DNA of 64,000 nt from Profundibacterium mesophilum KAUST100406-0324 (GCF_009835145.1 NZ_APKE01000019.1:1-64000), one strand, 5' to 3'. Positions 26,140 to 35,202 are shown, numbered from the stretch's first letter. Notes: generated by a model from the sequence alone, not told the origin. Translations and numbers: made by a program.

Positions 26140-29100
26140 TCAAGCAGCTTCGATCCGGCAGATCGTCGCCTTGGTTTCCTGCATCTGCGTGACGATGTCG
26201 TAGCCATACGTCTGGGCGGTATTGGTCGCCTCGCCGATCACGAATGGCCGCGCACCTTCGGGATAACGGTCGGAAATGTCCTCGCCCATCCACATGCCGG
26301 CGAAGTGGAACGGCAGGAACACGGTGCCGGGTCCCACTCTCGGCGTGACGAGAGCGGCCACCTTGATCCGGCCGACCGGGGTCTCGACCCAGCAATAATT
26401 CCCGTCCGTGATCCCCTTCACGCCGGCATCGGCGGGATTGATCTCGACGAACATCTGCTGCTGGAATTCAGCGAGCCAGATGTTCGATCTGGTCTCGTCG
26501 CCCCCGCCCTCGTACTCGACCAGCCGGCCCGAGGTCAGCACCATCGGGAATTCCTGGCTGTAATCCACGTCCTGGATGGATTTGTAGAGGATCGGCAGGC
26601 GCCACATCCGCCTGTCTTCGTAGGTTTCGTATTCGGGAAGCAGGTCGCGGCGCACGGTATAGAGCGGCTCGCGGTGCTGCGGCACCTTGTCGGGGAAATT
26701 CCAGACCACGGCGCGGGCCTTGCCGTTGCCGTAGGGAGCGAGACCGTGACTGATCATCACCCTCTGGATCCCGCCCGAAAGGTCGGTCTTCCAGTTCACC
26801 CGCCGGATCATGTCGGCCACGGAGAGTTGCTCGTTCTCGTCGCTCTTTTGCGGGTTGGCCTTCAGGTAGGACCGGATCGCGATCTGCGCGTTTCGCGGAT
26901 AGTCGGGGAAGCGCTGAGCCACCCGCTCGCCCTGATCGGGATTCGCGGCGGTGCCGCCCGCACCCTTCGCTCCGCCATTGCCGTTGTCGGCGGTATTGGC
27001 GCTGTCATCGCCGCCCTCGTCATTGCTGCCATTCTGCCAGGCCTCGTCGACATCCTGCACCTCGGCTTCGGAGCGGATATCCTCGAGATCGGTACGCAGC
27101 TGCGTCTCTATCTCGGTGAACTGGCGTGAAGCCTCCACGTCATCGAGATCGAGAAGCCCCAGGTTGAAGGCGTCCGTTCCGATCGAGATGATGATCAGCT
27201 TTTCCTTGGGCGTCAGCTCGTCCGCCCAGCCAAGCGCCTCGATCATGCCCAGCGTACCCTCAGGGTAGCCGTCGCGGATCTCGGAGTCGTTGGTGTAGCT
27301 GTCTTCGGCCAGAAGGTTCTCGCCCTCGTATTCCACGCCCCAGCGTGCACGGAACGGCAAGCCGCCCTGCGCCACGCTCTTCGAAGTGTCATAGAGGATC
27401 GGGGTGCCGGGATGGCCTTGCTCGGGCTGGCCCCAGGCGGGCCAGGGAAGGCAGTAATACTCGCCCTTCACGGGCTCTTCCTTGCCCTCGAGGGTGATGG
27501 AATCGAACTTGTCCTGATGCTGCATGTGCAGCTTCAGCCGCTCGGGGCTCTGAGCAGTATAGCCAATGGTCCAGGTGCCCTTGTTGATCTCGCGCAGGAT
27601 GCTCTCGGCAACAGGCTCGCCGTTCTCGACCTCGATATTCTTGAACATCTCGTCCGCGAAGCCGAAGGCCTTGGCTAGCTGGTAGGTAATCCAGTAGTCG
27701 GTCTTGCTCTCGAAGAGCGGCTCGACGACCTTGTCGCGCCACTGGACGCTGCGCGAGGAGTTGGTGACCGATCCGTGCAGCTCGGCCGTGGTGGCCGCCG
27801 GCAGCAAGTAGACATCGTTCTCCTTGGGCACCATCGCCGCAACCTGCGTCGGGTAGGGGTCGATGACACAGAGAAGCTCGACATCGGCCATCGCCTTGAG
27901 CTGTTCGGGGCCGCGGGTGATCGAGTTCGCCGCATGGCCCCAGAAGGTCATCGCCTTCACGGGGTTGGGCTGCTCGATATTCTCGGCATCCTCCAGCACG
28001 GCGTCCATCCAGCGGCTCAGCGGCATGCCGGATTTCTCCATCAGCTCCTTCGTCTGGAACCGGCTCTTCATATACTCGTAATCGGTGCCCCAGACGCGGC
28101 ACCAATGCTTCCATGCGCCTTCCTCGAGCCCGTAATAGGCGGGAAGGGTTTCGCAGGAAACGCCCAGATCGGTGGCGCCCTGAACGTTGTCATGGCCGCG
28201 GAAGATGTTGGTGCCGCCGCCGGTCTTGCCCATGTTGCCAAGCACAAGCTGCAGGATCGAGGCGGCGCGCGTCTTGGACGAGCCGATCGTCGACTGCGTC
28301 AGGCCCATGCACCACACCAGCGTGCCGGGACGGTTCTCGGCGAGGGTTTGCGCGATGCGCAGGGTCTGCTCGGGCGCGATGCCGCAGACGCGCTCGACCT
28401 CCTCGGGGGTCCATTTCTGAACCTCGGCGCGCACCTGCTCGATGCCCCAGACACGCTGCTGGAGGAATTCGGCATCCTCCCAGCCGTTGTCGAGGATGAT
28501 CTTCACCAGACCCCAGAGGAAGCCCACGTCGGAGCCCGGACGGATGCGCACGTATTCGTCGGCATGGGCCGCGGTGCGGGTGAAGCGCGGATCGACGACG
28601 ATCATCTTCGCGCCGTTTTCCTTGCCGTTCAGAACGTGCAGCATGGAAACGGGATGCGCCTCGGCGGGGTTGCCGCCGATGATGATGATCGACTTGGAAT
28701 TGCGGATGTCGTTGAAGGTGTTGGTCATCGCGCCGTAGCCGAAGCTGTTGGCAACGCCGGCCACGGTGGTCGAGTGACAGATCCGGGCCTGGTGATCGAC
28801 GTTGTTCGTGCCCCAGTAGGCGGCGAACTTGCGGAAGATGTAGGATTGCTCGTTCGAGTATTTCGCCGAGCCCAGCCAGTAGGCACTATCGGGACCGTAT
28901 TTCTCACGGATCGCCAGAAGCTTCTGGCTGACCTCGGTAAGGGCCTGGTCCCAGCTGATGCGCTGCCACTGGCCGTCGACTTTCTTCATCGGGTATTTCA
29001 GGCGACGCTCGCCCAGTGCGACCTCGCGCATAGCCGCGCCCTTGGCGCAATGCGTGCCCTGGTTGATCGGGCTCTCGAAGGCGGGCTCCTGCCCGGTCCA

Positions 29101-29364
29101 GACGCCGTTCTCGACCTCGGCCCACATCGAGCAACCGACAGAGCAATACTGGCAGATGGTCTTGCGGACCACGGGGGTCTGGACGAGCCCGACCTCTTCG
29201 GGGGTCTGGGCCCTGACGCGCGAGGCGCCCATTCCGAAGGCGCCGAGCGAAACACTCGCAAGCCCGCTGTTTCTCAGGAAATCCCGGCGGGTCTGCCCCT
29301 TCGCCGGGACCGCCCCCTCCACGGGAAAAAGGGAGTGACGACCGTTCGTCTTACGCTTCAACAT
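26140..29364 (-). CDS. Formate dehydrogenase alpha subunit, Tat-exported, Cys-type active site
   Basis: 1074 residues; a molybdenum/tungsten bis-MGD enzyme oxidising formate to CO2 in the periplasm. The Tat motif TRRDFLRNSG has its arginines at 26-27. A [4Fe-4S] site uses Cys71, Cys74, Cys78 and Cys106. The metal ligand is Cys196 (TGT codon at 28777-28779) in QARICHSTTVAG, where E. coli FdnG has selenocysteine; the neighbouring His197 is kept. The C-terminal molybdopterin-dinucleotide domain includes VLTSGRLVEYEGGG. Residues about 773-810 are a Gly/Asn/Asp-rich low-complexity insertion. It is followed by the beta, gamma and small subunits. No fdhD or fdhE maturation gene is in the window. Confidence 0.93.
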   Translation of the reverse strand: MLKRKTNGRHSLFPVEGAVPAKGQTRRDFLRNSGLASVSLGAFGMGASRVRAQTPEEVGLVQTPVVRKTICQYCSVGCSMWAEVENGVWTGQEPAFESPINQGTHCAKGAAMREVALGERRLKYPMKKVDGQWQRISWDQALTEVSQKLLAIREKYGPDSAYWLGSAKYSNEQSYIFRKFAAYWGTNNVDHQARICHSTTVAGVANSFGYGAMTNTFNDIRNSKSIIIIGGNPAEAHPVSMLHVLNGKENGAKMIVVDPRFTRTAAHADEYVRIRPGSDVGFLWGLVKIILDNGWEDAEFLQQRVWGIEQVRAEVQKWTPEEVERVCGIAPEQTLRIAQTLAENRPGTLVWCMGLTQSTIGSSKTRAASILQLVLGNMGKTGGGTNIFRGHDNVQGATDLGVSCETLPAYYGLEEGAWKHWCRVWGTDYEYMKSRFQTKELMEKSGMPLSRWMDAVLEDAENIEQPNPVKAMTFWGHAANSITRGPEQLKAMADVELLCVIDPYPTQVAAMVPKENDVYLLPAATTAELHGSVTNSSRSVQWRDKVVEPLFESKTDYWITYQLAKAFGFADEMFKNIEVENGEPVAESILREINKGTWTIGYTAQSPERLKLHMQHQDKFDSITLEGKEEPVKGEYYCLPWPAWGQPEQGHPGTPILYDTSKSVAQGGLPFRARWGVEYEGENLLAEDSYTNDSEIRDGYPEGTLGMIEALGWADELTPKEKLIIISIGTDAFNLGLLDLDDVEASRQFTEIETQLRTDLEDIRSEAEVQDVDEAWQNGSNDEGGDDSANTADNGNGGAKGAGGTAANPDQGERVAQRFPDYPRNAQIAIRSYLKANPQKSDENEQLSVADMIRRVNWKTDLSGGIQRVMISHGLAPYGNGKARAVVWNFPDKVPQHREPLYTVRRDLLPEYETYEDRRMWRLPILYKSIQDVDYSQEFPMVLTSGRLVEYEGGGDETRSNIWLAEFQQQMFVEINPADAGVKGITDGNYCWVETPVGRIKVAALVTPRVGPGTVFLPFHFAGMWMGEDISDRYPEGARPFVIGEATNTAQTYGYDIVTQMQETKATICRIEAA

Positions 29365-29404
29365 GTCCCGGATACCTATTTAAACCGATCAGGAAACTGG
29401 CGCG

Positions 29405-29596
29405 TCACCCGCGCGCCAGTTCGTAGAATTTACGGATATGCGCAGTGTCATGAAGCTGGACATGCCGCGGGTCCGTGCTTGCCGCCCGGGGCTCATCGGC
29501 CTGCGCTTCATGAGGAAGGACGGCGGCGGCACCCACGAGCGGCGCGGCGGCCAGGACCTTGCGACGCGTGAGCGTGTGCTTCGGAGCGTCGGACAT
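29405..29596 (-). CDS. Formate dehydrogenase-associated Tat-signal protein
   Basis: 63 residues. TRRKVLAAAPLVGAAAVLP is a Tat-like signal; the remainder is a short hydrophilic tail ending HDTAHIRKFYELARG. This is the small 'formate dehydrogenase region Tat target' type that precedes fdhA in many proteobacteria; its role is unproven but is presumed to be assembly or export of the complex. AAGGGGAAATTCG precedes the ATG. It is the first gene of the operon, with a 40-base gap to fdhA. Confidence 0.85.
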   Translation of the reverse strand: MSDAPKHTLTRRKVLAAAPLVGAAAVLPHEAQADEPRAASTDPRHVQLHDTAHIRKFYELARG

Positions 29597-29680
29597 CGAA
29601 TTTCCCCTTCGTTAACCCTGTGGCCGTCAACGATCCCCACGCGCGCGCGGTTCCATATGCGAGGCCGAGAATCTCGGGGG

Positions 29681-30766
29681 TCAGGGAGTGTCGAACATCG
29701 CGGGATTGGCTTCGAGCAGACGCGCGATTTGCTGGCCGATCTGCCGTGCAGCGTCCGCGCTGCGGCCCGGAAGGTGCAGCTGTATCGCGCACTCCTCCTT
29801 CGACGCGCTAAGCTCGGCCGTGATCCCGTGGCCGAGCCCCATTCGCTCGGCGGGCGCGATGCTGCGCGGACGCCCCCCCTTGGTGCTGCCCTGGCCCGTG
29901 CTCTCCGCCGCCTTCACGGCAGGCTCGATCAGGGCCCATTCCTGCTTCGCATCATCGCCCTGCGACCGTTCGAGCCGGGCCCTGATGTCCGGTCCCGCGC
30001 CGCTGCGCAGGGCCCCCGCCAGGCGCAGCCCGTTGCGTTCGGAAAGCATCGTGGGAAAGATCAGCAGATCGCCCAATTCCTCGTGGATGAGCGCAAAGCT
30101 CCTGATCTTGCTGCGCTTGGCCTTCGAAGCGACTGCGAATATGCCCTCGACGGCCGCATCGCTGCTTTCGAACGCCCCCTGGTCAGCGGCGACGACCGCG
30201 ATCCTGCCACGCTCATAGGGGGTGAGCTGCGCCCTGATCTCGTTTTCCTCCACCATCGAGGAATAAAGATCGCCGGCCTCCTGCCCTGCCCTCACGATCG
30301 CCTTGACCGTTCCGGCCCCGCCCTCGCTGTGCAGACGCCGCAGCGCCTCCATGCGGCGCCAGCCCGACACGAGCCCGTATCGCCCCGTCCCGAGCGCGAT
30401 CACCTCGATGGGAAGCCGCTGGCCATTCAGCCGGAGCGAGGCGACGAGTTCCTCCAGGGCATCGTGATCCGCAACGATCCGGTCCCTGACCACGTGATCC
30501 ATCTCGACCGCGGCGAGGGGGATGTCCTCGACCACCCTGCCCTCCTCGATCGCACGCCGCCATGCGCCGGCATCCGCTTCTTCGCGCGCCGCACCGATAC
30601 GCGCATCCGCGCCGCGTGGATCGCCCGCCTGCGCGGCTTCGCCCGCGACTTGCGCGATCGGCGCGGAGACCCCGAGCCGGTCCTGGACCGGGCGTATGGC
30701 GAAGCCCTCCTCGAACTTGGCCAGTTCCGCCGCATCGGGCGCCTCGAGCTTGCGACGCTTCGCCAT
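29681..30766 (-). CDS. parB: Plasmid partition protein ParB
   Basis: 361 residues. A ParB N-terminal nuclease/CTPase-like domain lies at about residues 80-190 (IPLAAVEMDHVVRDRIVADHDALEELVASLRLNGQRLPIEV, then YGLVSGWRRMEALRRL), with SSMVEENEIRAQLTPYERGRIAV matching the conserved helix near the DNA-binding region. The C-terminal third is variable. It binds parS sites and works with ParA to segregate the replicon. ATG 30766 is two bases after the ParA stop with AAGGAG upstream. The palindromes at 31441, 32254 and 33829 are its likely targets. Confidence 0.88.
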   Translation of the reverse strand: MAKRRKLEAPDAAELAKFEEGFAIRPVQDRLGVSAPIAQVAGEAAQAGDPRGADARIGAAREEADAGAWRRAIEEGRVVEDIPLAAVEMDHVVRDRIVADHDALEELVASLRLNGQRLPIEVIALGTGRYGLVSGWRRMEALRRLHSEGGAGTVKAIVRAGQEAGDLYSSMVEENEIRAQLTPYERGRIAVVAADQGAFESSDAAVEGIFAVASKAKRSKIRSFALIHEELGDLLIFPTMLSERNGLRLAGALRSGAGPDIRARLERSQGDDAKQEWALIEPAVKAAESTGQGSTKGGRPRSIAPAERMGLGHGITAELSASKEECAIQLHLPGRSADAARQIGQQIARLLEANPAMFDTP

Positions 30767-30768
30767 CC

Positions 30769-32145
30769 TCAGGTCTCCTTCTCCGCCATGTCGCGCCACC
30801 AGCACCCGACAAGCAATTCCTTGAACTCGGCATAGGTCCGGTCGAAAGCCTCGCGTCCCCGAAGGTAGGTGTCGCGGTTGAACTCCCGGTAATCGGCCTC
30901 GTAGATGCCGTTGATCTGCTCGCCCGCCTGCCCGACGAGAGCTGTGTATTCCTGCCGATAGGCGTTCATGAAATCGCCGAAATAAGCCTGGATGACATTA
31001 GCAAGGTCGGTCTGCTGGGAGGCATCGAACCGGGTCACGATCGCCCTGACCACGTCCCATTCGAACTTGACCTCGTCGAGTCCCGCGGCCCTGCGCTGCG
31101 CGTTTTCGCCATCCTCGATGCTGGCAAAGGTCGAATAGAGCATATCGAAGAAACGGCCCGTGGAATCGAACTCGAGAAAGGAAGCGCCGAGGGGAACCAG
31201 AAGGATGTCAGCCGCTGCGAGGGAATTGATCGTAAGGTACCCAAGTGCAGGAGGCGTATCGAGGAAAACGATATCATATTCGTCCAGCAGGCCATCATCG
31301 GAAAGGAAGTTGCTCAGCGCGTCCCAAAGTGGCCAGGATCGCAACCCCATCCGCCAGACAGGTATCTGGAACTCTGCCCAGTAAAGGTTCAGCTGCGCCC
31401 CGATCACGTCGATATTGGGCCAATGCGTGGACTGGATGAGGTTTCGCGACGAAACCTCCAGCGCTTCGGTCAAGGTTTCGTCGAGGGGCAGCGTCGCGGC
31501 ACCCTGGGCCGCACGGACCTCGTTCTCGGCGCGAACGGCACGGGCGTAATCCCGCGCGATCAGGGGGAAGATCGTCTGCCACTCGTCCTCGACGCGTGCG
31601 CCCAGGAGCGAGGTCATCGAAGCCTGGCTGTCGAGGTCGATTACCAAGACCTTGTAGCCGTCGAGCGCGGCCGACATGGCCAGGTGGGCACAGGTCGTCG
31701 TCTTGCCCGATCCGCCCTTGAAATTGGCCACCGCCACGATCTTGGCCGCGGCATTCTCGGGTCTGTAGGGGAGATATTCCTTCGCGGCGGAGCCTTCCTT
31801 GTGAAGGAACCGGCGCAGGGTCAGCACTTCTTCCAGGGTGAACCATTTCGAGCCCGCCTCCCCCTCGCCCTGCGGCAGATCGGGATTGGCCTTGAGCACC
31901 CGGCGCATATGGGCCGGCGCCACGGGGATCAGATACCGCGTGATCTCCCAGATGGAGAAACGGCGCAATCGCTTGCGTCCATCGGGGGCATATCCCCTCT
32001 TGGCAAGATCGTCCCGCCCGCGGGTACAGAAGGCCGCGGCCTTTGCGAATCGTGCCGTGTCGACCCGCTCGCCGAGCTTTCCCGCCGCCTTCGCAGGATC
32101 GATGTTGTGATAGGGTGGCGGAACCGTATCCGGCTTCTTGCTCAT
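30769..32145 (-). CDS. parA: Plasmid partition ATPase ParA (type Ia, with N-terminal HTH)
   Basis: 458 residues. The first 125 residues hold a MerR-like DNA-binding region (RRFSIWEITRYL, KWFTLEEVLTLRRFL) that would allow autoregulation. The deviant Walker A box KGGSGKTT is at 143-150, Walker A' is VIDLDSQAS, and Walker B is DIVFLDTPPALGYLTINSL. This layout is that of large type Ia partition ATPases that repress their own parAB promoter. It faces repB across the origin. One parS-like palindrome is embedded in the gene (31441-31455). Confidence 0.9.
   Translation of the reverse strand: MSKKPDTVPPPYHNIDPAKAAGKLGERVDTARFAKAAAFCTRGRDDLAKRGYAPDGRKRLRRFSIWEITRYLIPVAPAHMRRVLKANPDLPQGEGEAGSKWFTLEEVLTLRRFLHKEGSAAKEYLPYRPENAAAKIVAVANFKGGSGKTTTCAHLAMSAALDGYKVLVIDLDSQASMTSLLGARVEDEWQTIFPLIARDYARAVRAENEVRAAQGAATLPLDETLTEALEVSSRNLIQSTHWPNIDVIGAQLNLYWAEFQIPVWRMGLRSWPLWDALSNFLSDDGLLDEYDIVFLDTPPALGYLTINSLAAADILLVPLGASFLEFDSTGRFFDMLYSTFASIEDGENAQRRAAGLDEVKFEWDVVRAIVTRFDASQQTDLANVIQAYFGDFMNAYRQEYTALVGQAGEQINGIYEADYREFNRDTYLRGREAFDRTYAEFKELLVGCWWRDMAEKET
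31441..31455. other. parS-like palindrome 1 (inside parA)
   Basis: GTTTCG-CGA-CGAAAC; the arms extend to 9 bp each (GAGGTTTCG and CGAAACCTC, 31438-31458). It shares the core GTTTCG-N3-CGAAAC with the sites at 32254 and 33829. Confidence 0.55.
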
Positions 32146-32253
32146 CGTCTGCCCCTGTGCCGGTCACTGCCGCGACATGCGCTCTACCGGCGCTTGTTCA
32201 TCGATTGATGGCACATTGTCGCATGAGAAGGAACCGGTTTTGCGAGAGATGGG

Positions 32254-32268
32254 GTTTCGTGGCGAAAC
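32254..32268. other. parS-like palindrome 2 (origin)
   Basis: GTTTCG-TGG-CGAAAC, a 6-bp inverted repeat with the same core as the sites inside parA and repB. It is upstream of parA and next to the AT-rich block, so it could also be an operator for the parAB promoter. Confidence 0.55.
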
Positions 32269-32381
32269 AGGCCTCAGTTCAACAAACTTATGAAGACAGC
32301 AATCAAAGATTAGAATCTTTCAGATATTACGAGTCTTTGCATCTATAAAAGCTATTTGTATCAGTGGTTTGTTCTGCTTTG

Positions 32382-32491
32382 GGAGCCCGTTAACGGGTTG
32401 AAGGGGACCCTCATGCGGGATGGAAAGGCTCCGTTTGCGGGACGAAAGGTGCCTCGCTGCGTGAAACGAGGTGCCCGTTTACGGGATCGGG
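32382..32491 (+). repeat. Five iteron-like direct repeats, about 22 bp each
   Basis: Units start at 32382, 32405, 32427, 32448 and 32470, giving spacings of 23, 22, 21 and 22 bases (two helical turns). The common pattern is GGnnCC, then a half-palindrome around GTTTGCGGG or GTTTACGGGAT, then an A/G-rich end. The first unit contains the perfect palindrome CCCGTTAACGGG and the last CCCGTTTACGGG. They are probable binding sites for the RepB initiator. Confidence 0.7.
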
Positions 32492-32748
32492 TCCGGCCGG
32501 CTGGATCGCAGCGGAAATGACGATCTACAATGATCTGGGAGGCCTATCGGCACCCGTTTCGTCCGAAGCGCGGGGTCTCCGTGGCTGCAGCGAATCAAAA
32601 GGCACCAATTTACAGGATCGCACTGGCCGAATCGGCGGGCACCCGAACATGCGTTGATCCCGGGTTCCTTTTGAGCCATGATGCCCAGCCTGAGACACAG
32701 CGGATTCGCCAGTCCGCCCGAAACCTCTCGACGCGGAATGGAGCGCTG

Positions 32749-34011
32749 ATGGCACAGGTCGCCGGCAAGCAGTTGACCGGAGCGCTCAAGCGCAATTCCG
32801 TCAAGAAGAACGTGGCCGCGATTCATGTATCGGGCAAGCTTACCCTGCTGCAGCGCAAGCTGTCCAATGTGCTGTTGCTCAACGCCTACGATACCTTGAT
32901 CACTCAGCAGAAGCATACGATCGACGCGCGTACCCTGGCGATGATGATCGGTTACAACTCGAACGACATGAAGACATTGCAGGGTGCATTGCGCGGCCTT
33001 GCCGAGACCGTGGCGGAATGGGATATGCTCGATGATCGCGGGCGGCAGGAATGGGGCGTCAGCGCGCTTCTCTCCTATGCCAAGCTGCGTGGCGGCGTAT
33101 GCGAATATGCCTACTCGCCCGCTCTTGCGGAAAAGCTTCATGACCCGAAGGTTTTCGCGCTTATCAACCTGAATATCCAGAAGCGCTTCACAAGCGGGCA
33201 CGGTCTTGCCCTTTACGAAAATTGCTACCGGTTCGTTCGGACCGGCAGCACCGGCTGGTGGTCATTGGAGACATTCCGCCGCCTCATGGGGATAGATGGC
33301 AGCGCCTATTACGAGACGTTCAAGCATCTGAATGCGAAGATCATCAAACCGGCTGTCGAGGAGGTGAACCGCAACTCGAACATCGAGGTGACACCGGAGT
33401 TCAGCAAGAAGGGCCGCGCCGTCAGCGAGATCCGTTTCGCCATCCGCGAAAACCCCCAGCTTCCCATGTTCGAGATCGACGATGACGATGCCGCGCGGGG
33501 AAGCGCGGTCTATGGGGCGCTGATGGCTCAGGGGATTAGCGACCGCCTCGCGCGGCAATGGATCGCGGAGCATGGCGAGCGGGCAGTGACCGAAAAGCTC
33601 TCCCTTGTCGTGCGGCAAAAGAATGTTAAGAACCCCGCGGGCTACCTGCGTTCCGCGCTGGAAAACGGCTACGGAATTTCCGAGGCCAAGCCGAGCGAGC
33701 CGAGCCCCGAAGCCGTCGCGGCCCGCGCGGCGCGCGATGCCGCCAATGCGCGCGCCGCCGAACAGGAGGATGCCCGCGCCGCGGAGAAGGCCGAGCGCAA
33801 GCGCCGTTTCGCGCAGGTGCAAGATGCGGTTTCGCGGCGAAACCCGACGCAGCGCGATGCCGACCGGCAACTTTTCCTCTCGAGCCTGACCAGCGATCTG
33901 GAGCGGGAGGAATTCCAACGTCACGGATGGTCGAGCGCGCTGAACGCGGCCGAGATCTACAGGTTCTGGTGCGAGATCTCTCCCGACCTTTCCGATGACG
34001 ACATCGCCTGA
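32749..34011 (+). CDS. repB: Plasmid replication initiator, Rep_3/RepB family
   Basis: 420 residues from ATG 32749 (GGAG five bases upstream); the frame stays open to 32530 but that part is origin DNA. TLLQRKLSNVLLLNAYDTL is the start of the Rep_3 winged-helix domain 1, ANC-like LPLYENCYRFV and SLETFRRLMGIDGSAYYETFKHLNAKIIKPAVEEVNRNSNIEVTPEF form the second winged helix. The C-terminal 130 residues are Ala/Glu/Arg-rich and helical. It should bind the iterons and load the host replication machinery. parA and parB face it from the other side of the origin, a layout described for RepB-type replicons of Rhodobacterales. A parS-like site lies near its 3' end. Confidence 0.87.
   Translation: MAQVAGKQLTGALKRNSVKKNVAAIHVSGKLTLLQRKLSNVLLLNAYDTLITQQKHTIDARTLAMMIGYNSNDMKTLQGALRGLAETVAEWDMLDDRGRQEWGVSALLSYAKLRGGVCEYAYSPALAEKLHDPKVFALINLNIQKRFTSGHGLALYENCYRFVRTGSTGWWSLETFRRLMGIDGSAYYETFKHLNAKIIKPAVEEVNRNSNIEVTPEFSKKGRAVSEIRFAIRENPQLPMFEIDDDDAARGSAVYGALMAQGISDRLARQWIAEHGERAVTEKLSLVVRQKNVKNPAGYLRSALENGYGISEAKPSEPSPEAVAARAARDAANARAAEQEDARAAEKAERKRRFAQVQDAVSRRNPTQRDADRQLFLSSLTSDLEREEFQRHGWSSALNAAEIYRFWCEISPDLSDDDIA
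33829..33843. other. parS-like palindrome 3 (inside repB)
   Basis: GTTTCG-CGG-CGAAAC in the repB 3' part. It shares the 6-bp arms with the two other sites, 1.6 and 2.4 kb away. Confidence 0.5.
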
Positions 34012-35066
34012 GCCGGCATCTCGGGGGCGAGAAGGCTTTCCCATTGATCGAGAACCCGGATCAGCCTGAACTCTTCGGGCAGGTTGATCCTGGGCGGATT
34101 GGCACGCCAGCGCGCGATCGTCCCATGCACCGCATCCATGTCCCCGGTATCGATGCACTGCCCGGCTGACCGTGCGATCTCGTCATTGGCGCCCAGACCG
34201 GTATGCAGAAGGGCAGGCGTTCCGACGGCGTTCGCCTCCGCGATGACGAGGCCGAAGGTCTCGGCAAAACGGCTCTGCGGATAGAAGAGGCAAAGCGATC
34301 TGCGCATCCGTGCCATCAGCATGTCATGGGGCAGCGTTCCGATGAACCGCACACCCTCCGGCGCGGGCCCGGTCCGCCAGGCCAGATAGCCCGGATCTGC
34401 CACGTCGAGGATGAGGTCCGGAATGCGTCCCCTGAGCCGCCGGAATGCGTCGAAGACCTGGTCGAGACCTTTGTGGGGCGCGCTTGCGAACAGCATCCGG
34501 TTGGGATCGCGCGGCACATTCGATGGACGAAGATCGTCGGCGATCGGATTGAACACATGGCGAATATCGACCCGGCAGGGGGCGAGGAATGCCCGCAGCG
34601 TGGCCGCGTGGCTCGCCGAGACACAGATGACAACGATCCCCGCCGCGTGGAGTGCCGCGCCCATCTTGCGGTTGTGCCGTCCGGGATGCACATGGAGCCA
34701 CAGGTAGATCGGCAGGTCCGGATGGCTCTTGCGAAGCCGGCAGGCGAGCTTCCATGAATTGATCACCACCAGCCCGTCGAGGCCGCCCGCATCGCCGGCA
34801 CGGTCCAACCTGTCATACCCGCCGATCCCGTCGCGCGCGGGTGCGGCGCGGTGCTGTTGGAACTGAACGAACCGCACCCGTCCGTGCAAACCGACAACGA
34901 TGCGGGTGACCGTCGCCTCGGTTCCGCCAAGCCCGCCGTCATCGACGTCGCTGGGCATGTAGGGACGCGGACAGCAGGGATCGACGAGACCGATGGTGGG
35001 AGGAATCCGGAGAGGAGGGGCACCTGCGGGATAAGAGGGACGGGCGGAACGGAGATTCTGGGTCAT
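33957..35066 (-). CDS. GT4 family glycosyltransferase
   Basis: About 369 residues from ATG 35066; ATG 35075 is equally possible and no strong ribosome binding site distinguishes them. GGLGGTEATVTRIVVGLHG is the GT-B N-terminal glycine loop, VICVSASHAATLRAF follows, and SRFAETFGLVIAEANAVGTPALLHTGLG is the C-terminal donor site with the E-x7-E pattern. No membrane helices. Its 3' end overlaps the convergent repB by 55 bases. It may be transcribed with the aminotransferase gene upstream (136-base gap). Sugar and acceptor unknown. Confidence 0.75.
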   Translation of the reverse strand: MTQNLRSARPSYPAGAPPLRIPPTIGLVDPCCPRPYMPSDVDDGGLGGTEATVTRIVVGLHGRVRFVQFQQHRAAPARDGIGGYDRLDRAGDAGGLDGLVVINSWKLACRLRKSHPDLPIYLWLHVHPGRHNRKMGAALHAAGIVVICVSASHAATLRAFLAPCRVDIRHVFNPIADDLRPSNVPRDPNRMLFASAPHKGLDQVFDAFRRLRGRIPDLILDVADPGYLAWRTGPAPEGVRFIGTLPHDMLMARMRRSLCLFYPQSRFAETFGLVIAEANAVGTPALLHTGLGANDEIARSAGQCIDTGDMDAVHGTIARWRANPPRINLPEEFRLIRVLDQWESLLAPEMPAQAMSSSERSGEISHQNL

Positions 35067-35202
35067 GATACTCATCCGGAAACTGGAACGGAGGCCGTGG
35101 GCCCGCACCGCACCGTCCGAACCCGCCACGGGGCCAGAACCCTCGGGCGGGCATCCGCGTTCCGCCCGGCGCGCGAGGTTCTCCGCGCTTCGGGCCTTTC
35201 AG

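Larger units (their letters stand above)
32146..32748. other. Replication origin region between parA and repB
   Basis: This 603-base stretch has no convincing gene. From left to right it holds the parA promoter side, a parS-like palindrome (32254), an AT-rich block (about 32281-32380) that is the lowest-GC stretch noticed here and a candidate unwinding element, with the palindrome AAAGATT-AG-AATCTTT at 32305-32320, five tandem iteron-like units (32382-32491), two more degenerate copies (32597-32620 and, inverted, 32652-32672), and the ribosome binding site of repB. The arrangement of an AT-rich element, iterons and an initiator gene is typical of Rep_3 plasmids. Confidence 0.75.

Noticed and set aside
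28777-28779. Possible selenocysteine in formate dehydrogenase
   Set aside because: The codon for residue 196 is TGT (Cys), not TGA, so this is a cysteine enzyme with no recoding.
29665-29677. Palindrome CCGAGA-A-TCTCGG near the parB stop
   Set aside because: The loop is only one base, so it cannot be a terminator hairpin; as an operator it has no second copy to support it.
32530-32748. Longer repB starting at 32530
   Set aside because: The added part covers degenerate iteron copies, has no good ribosome binding site and does not resemble Rep_3 proteins; ATG 32749 has GGAG upstream.
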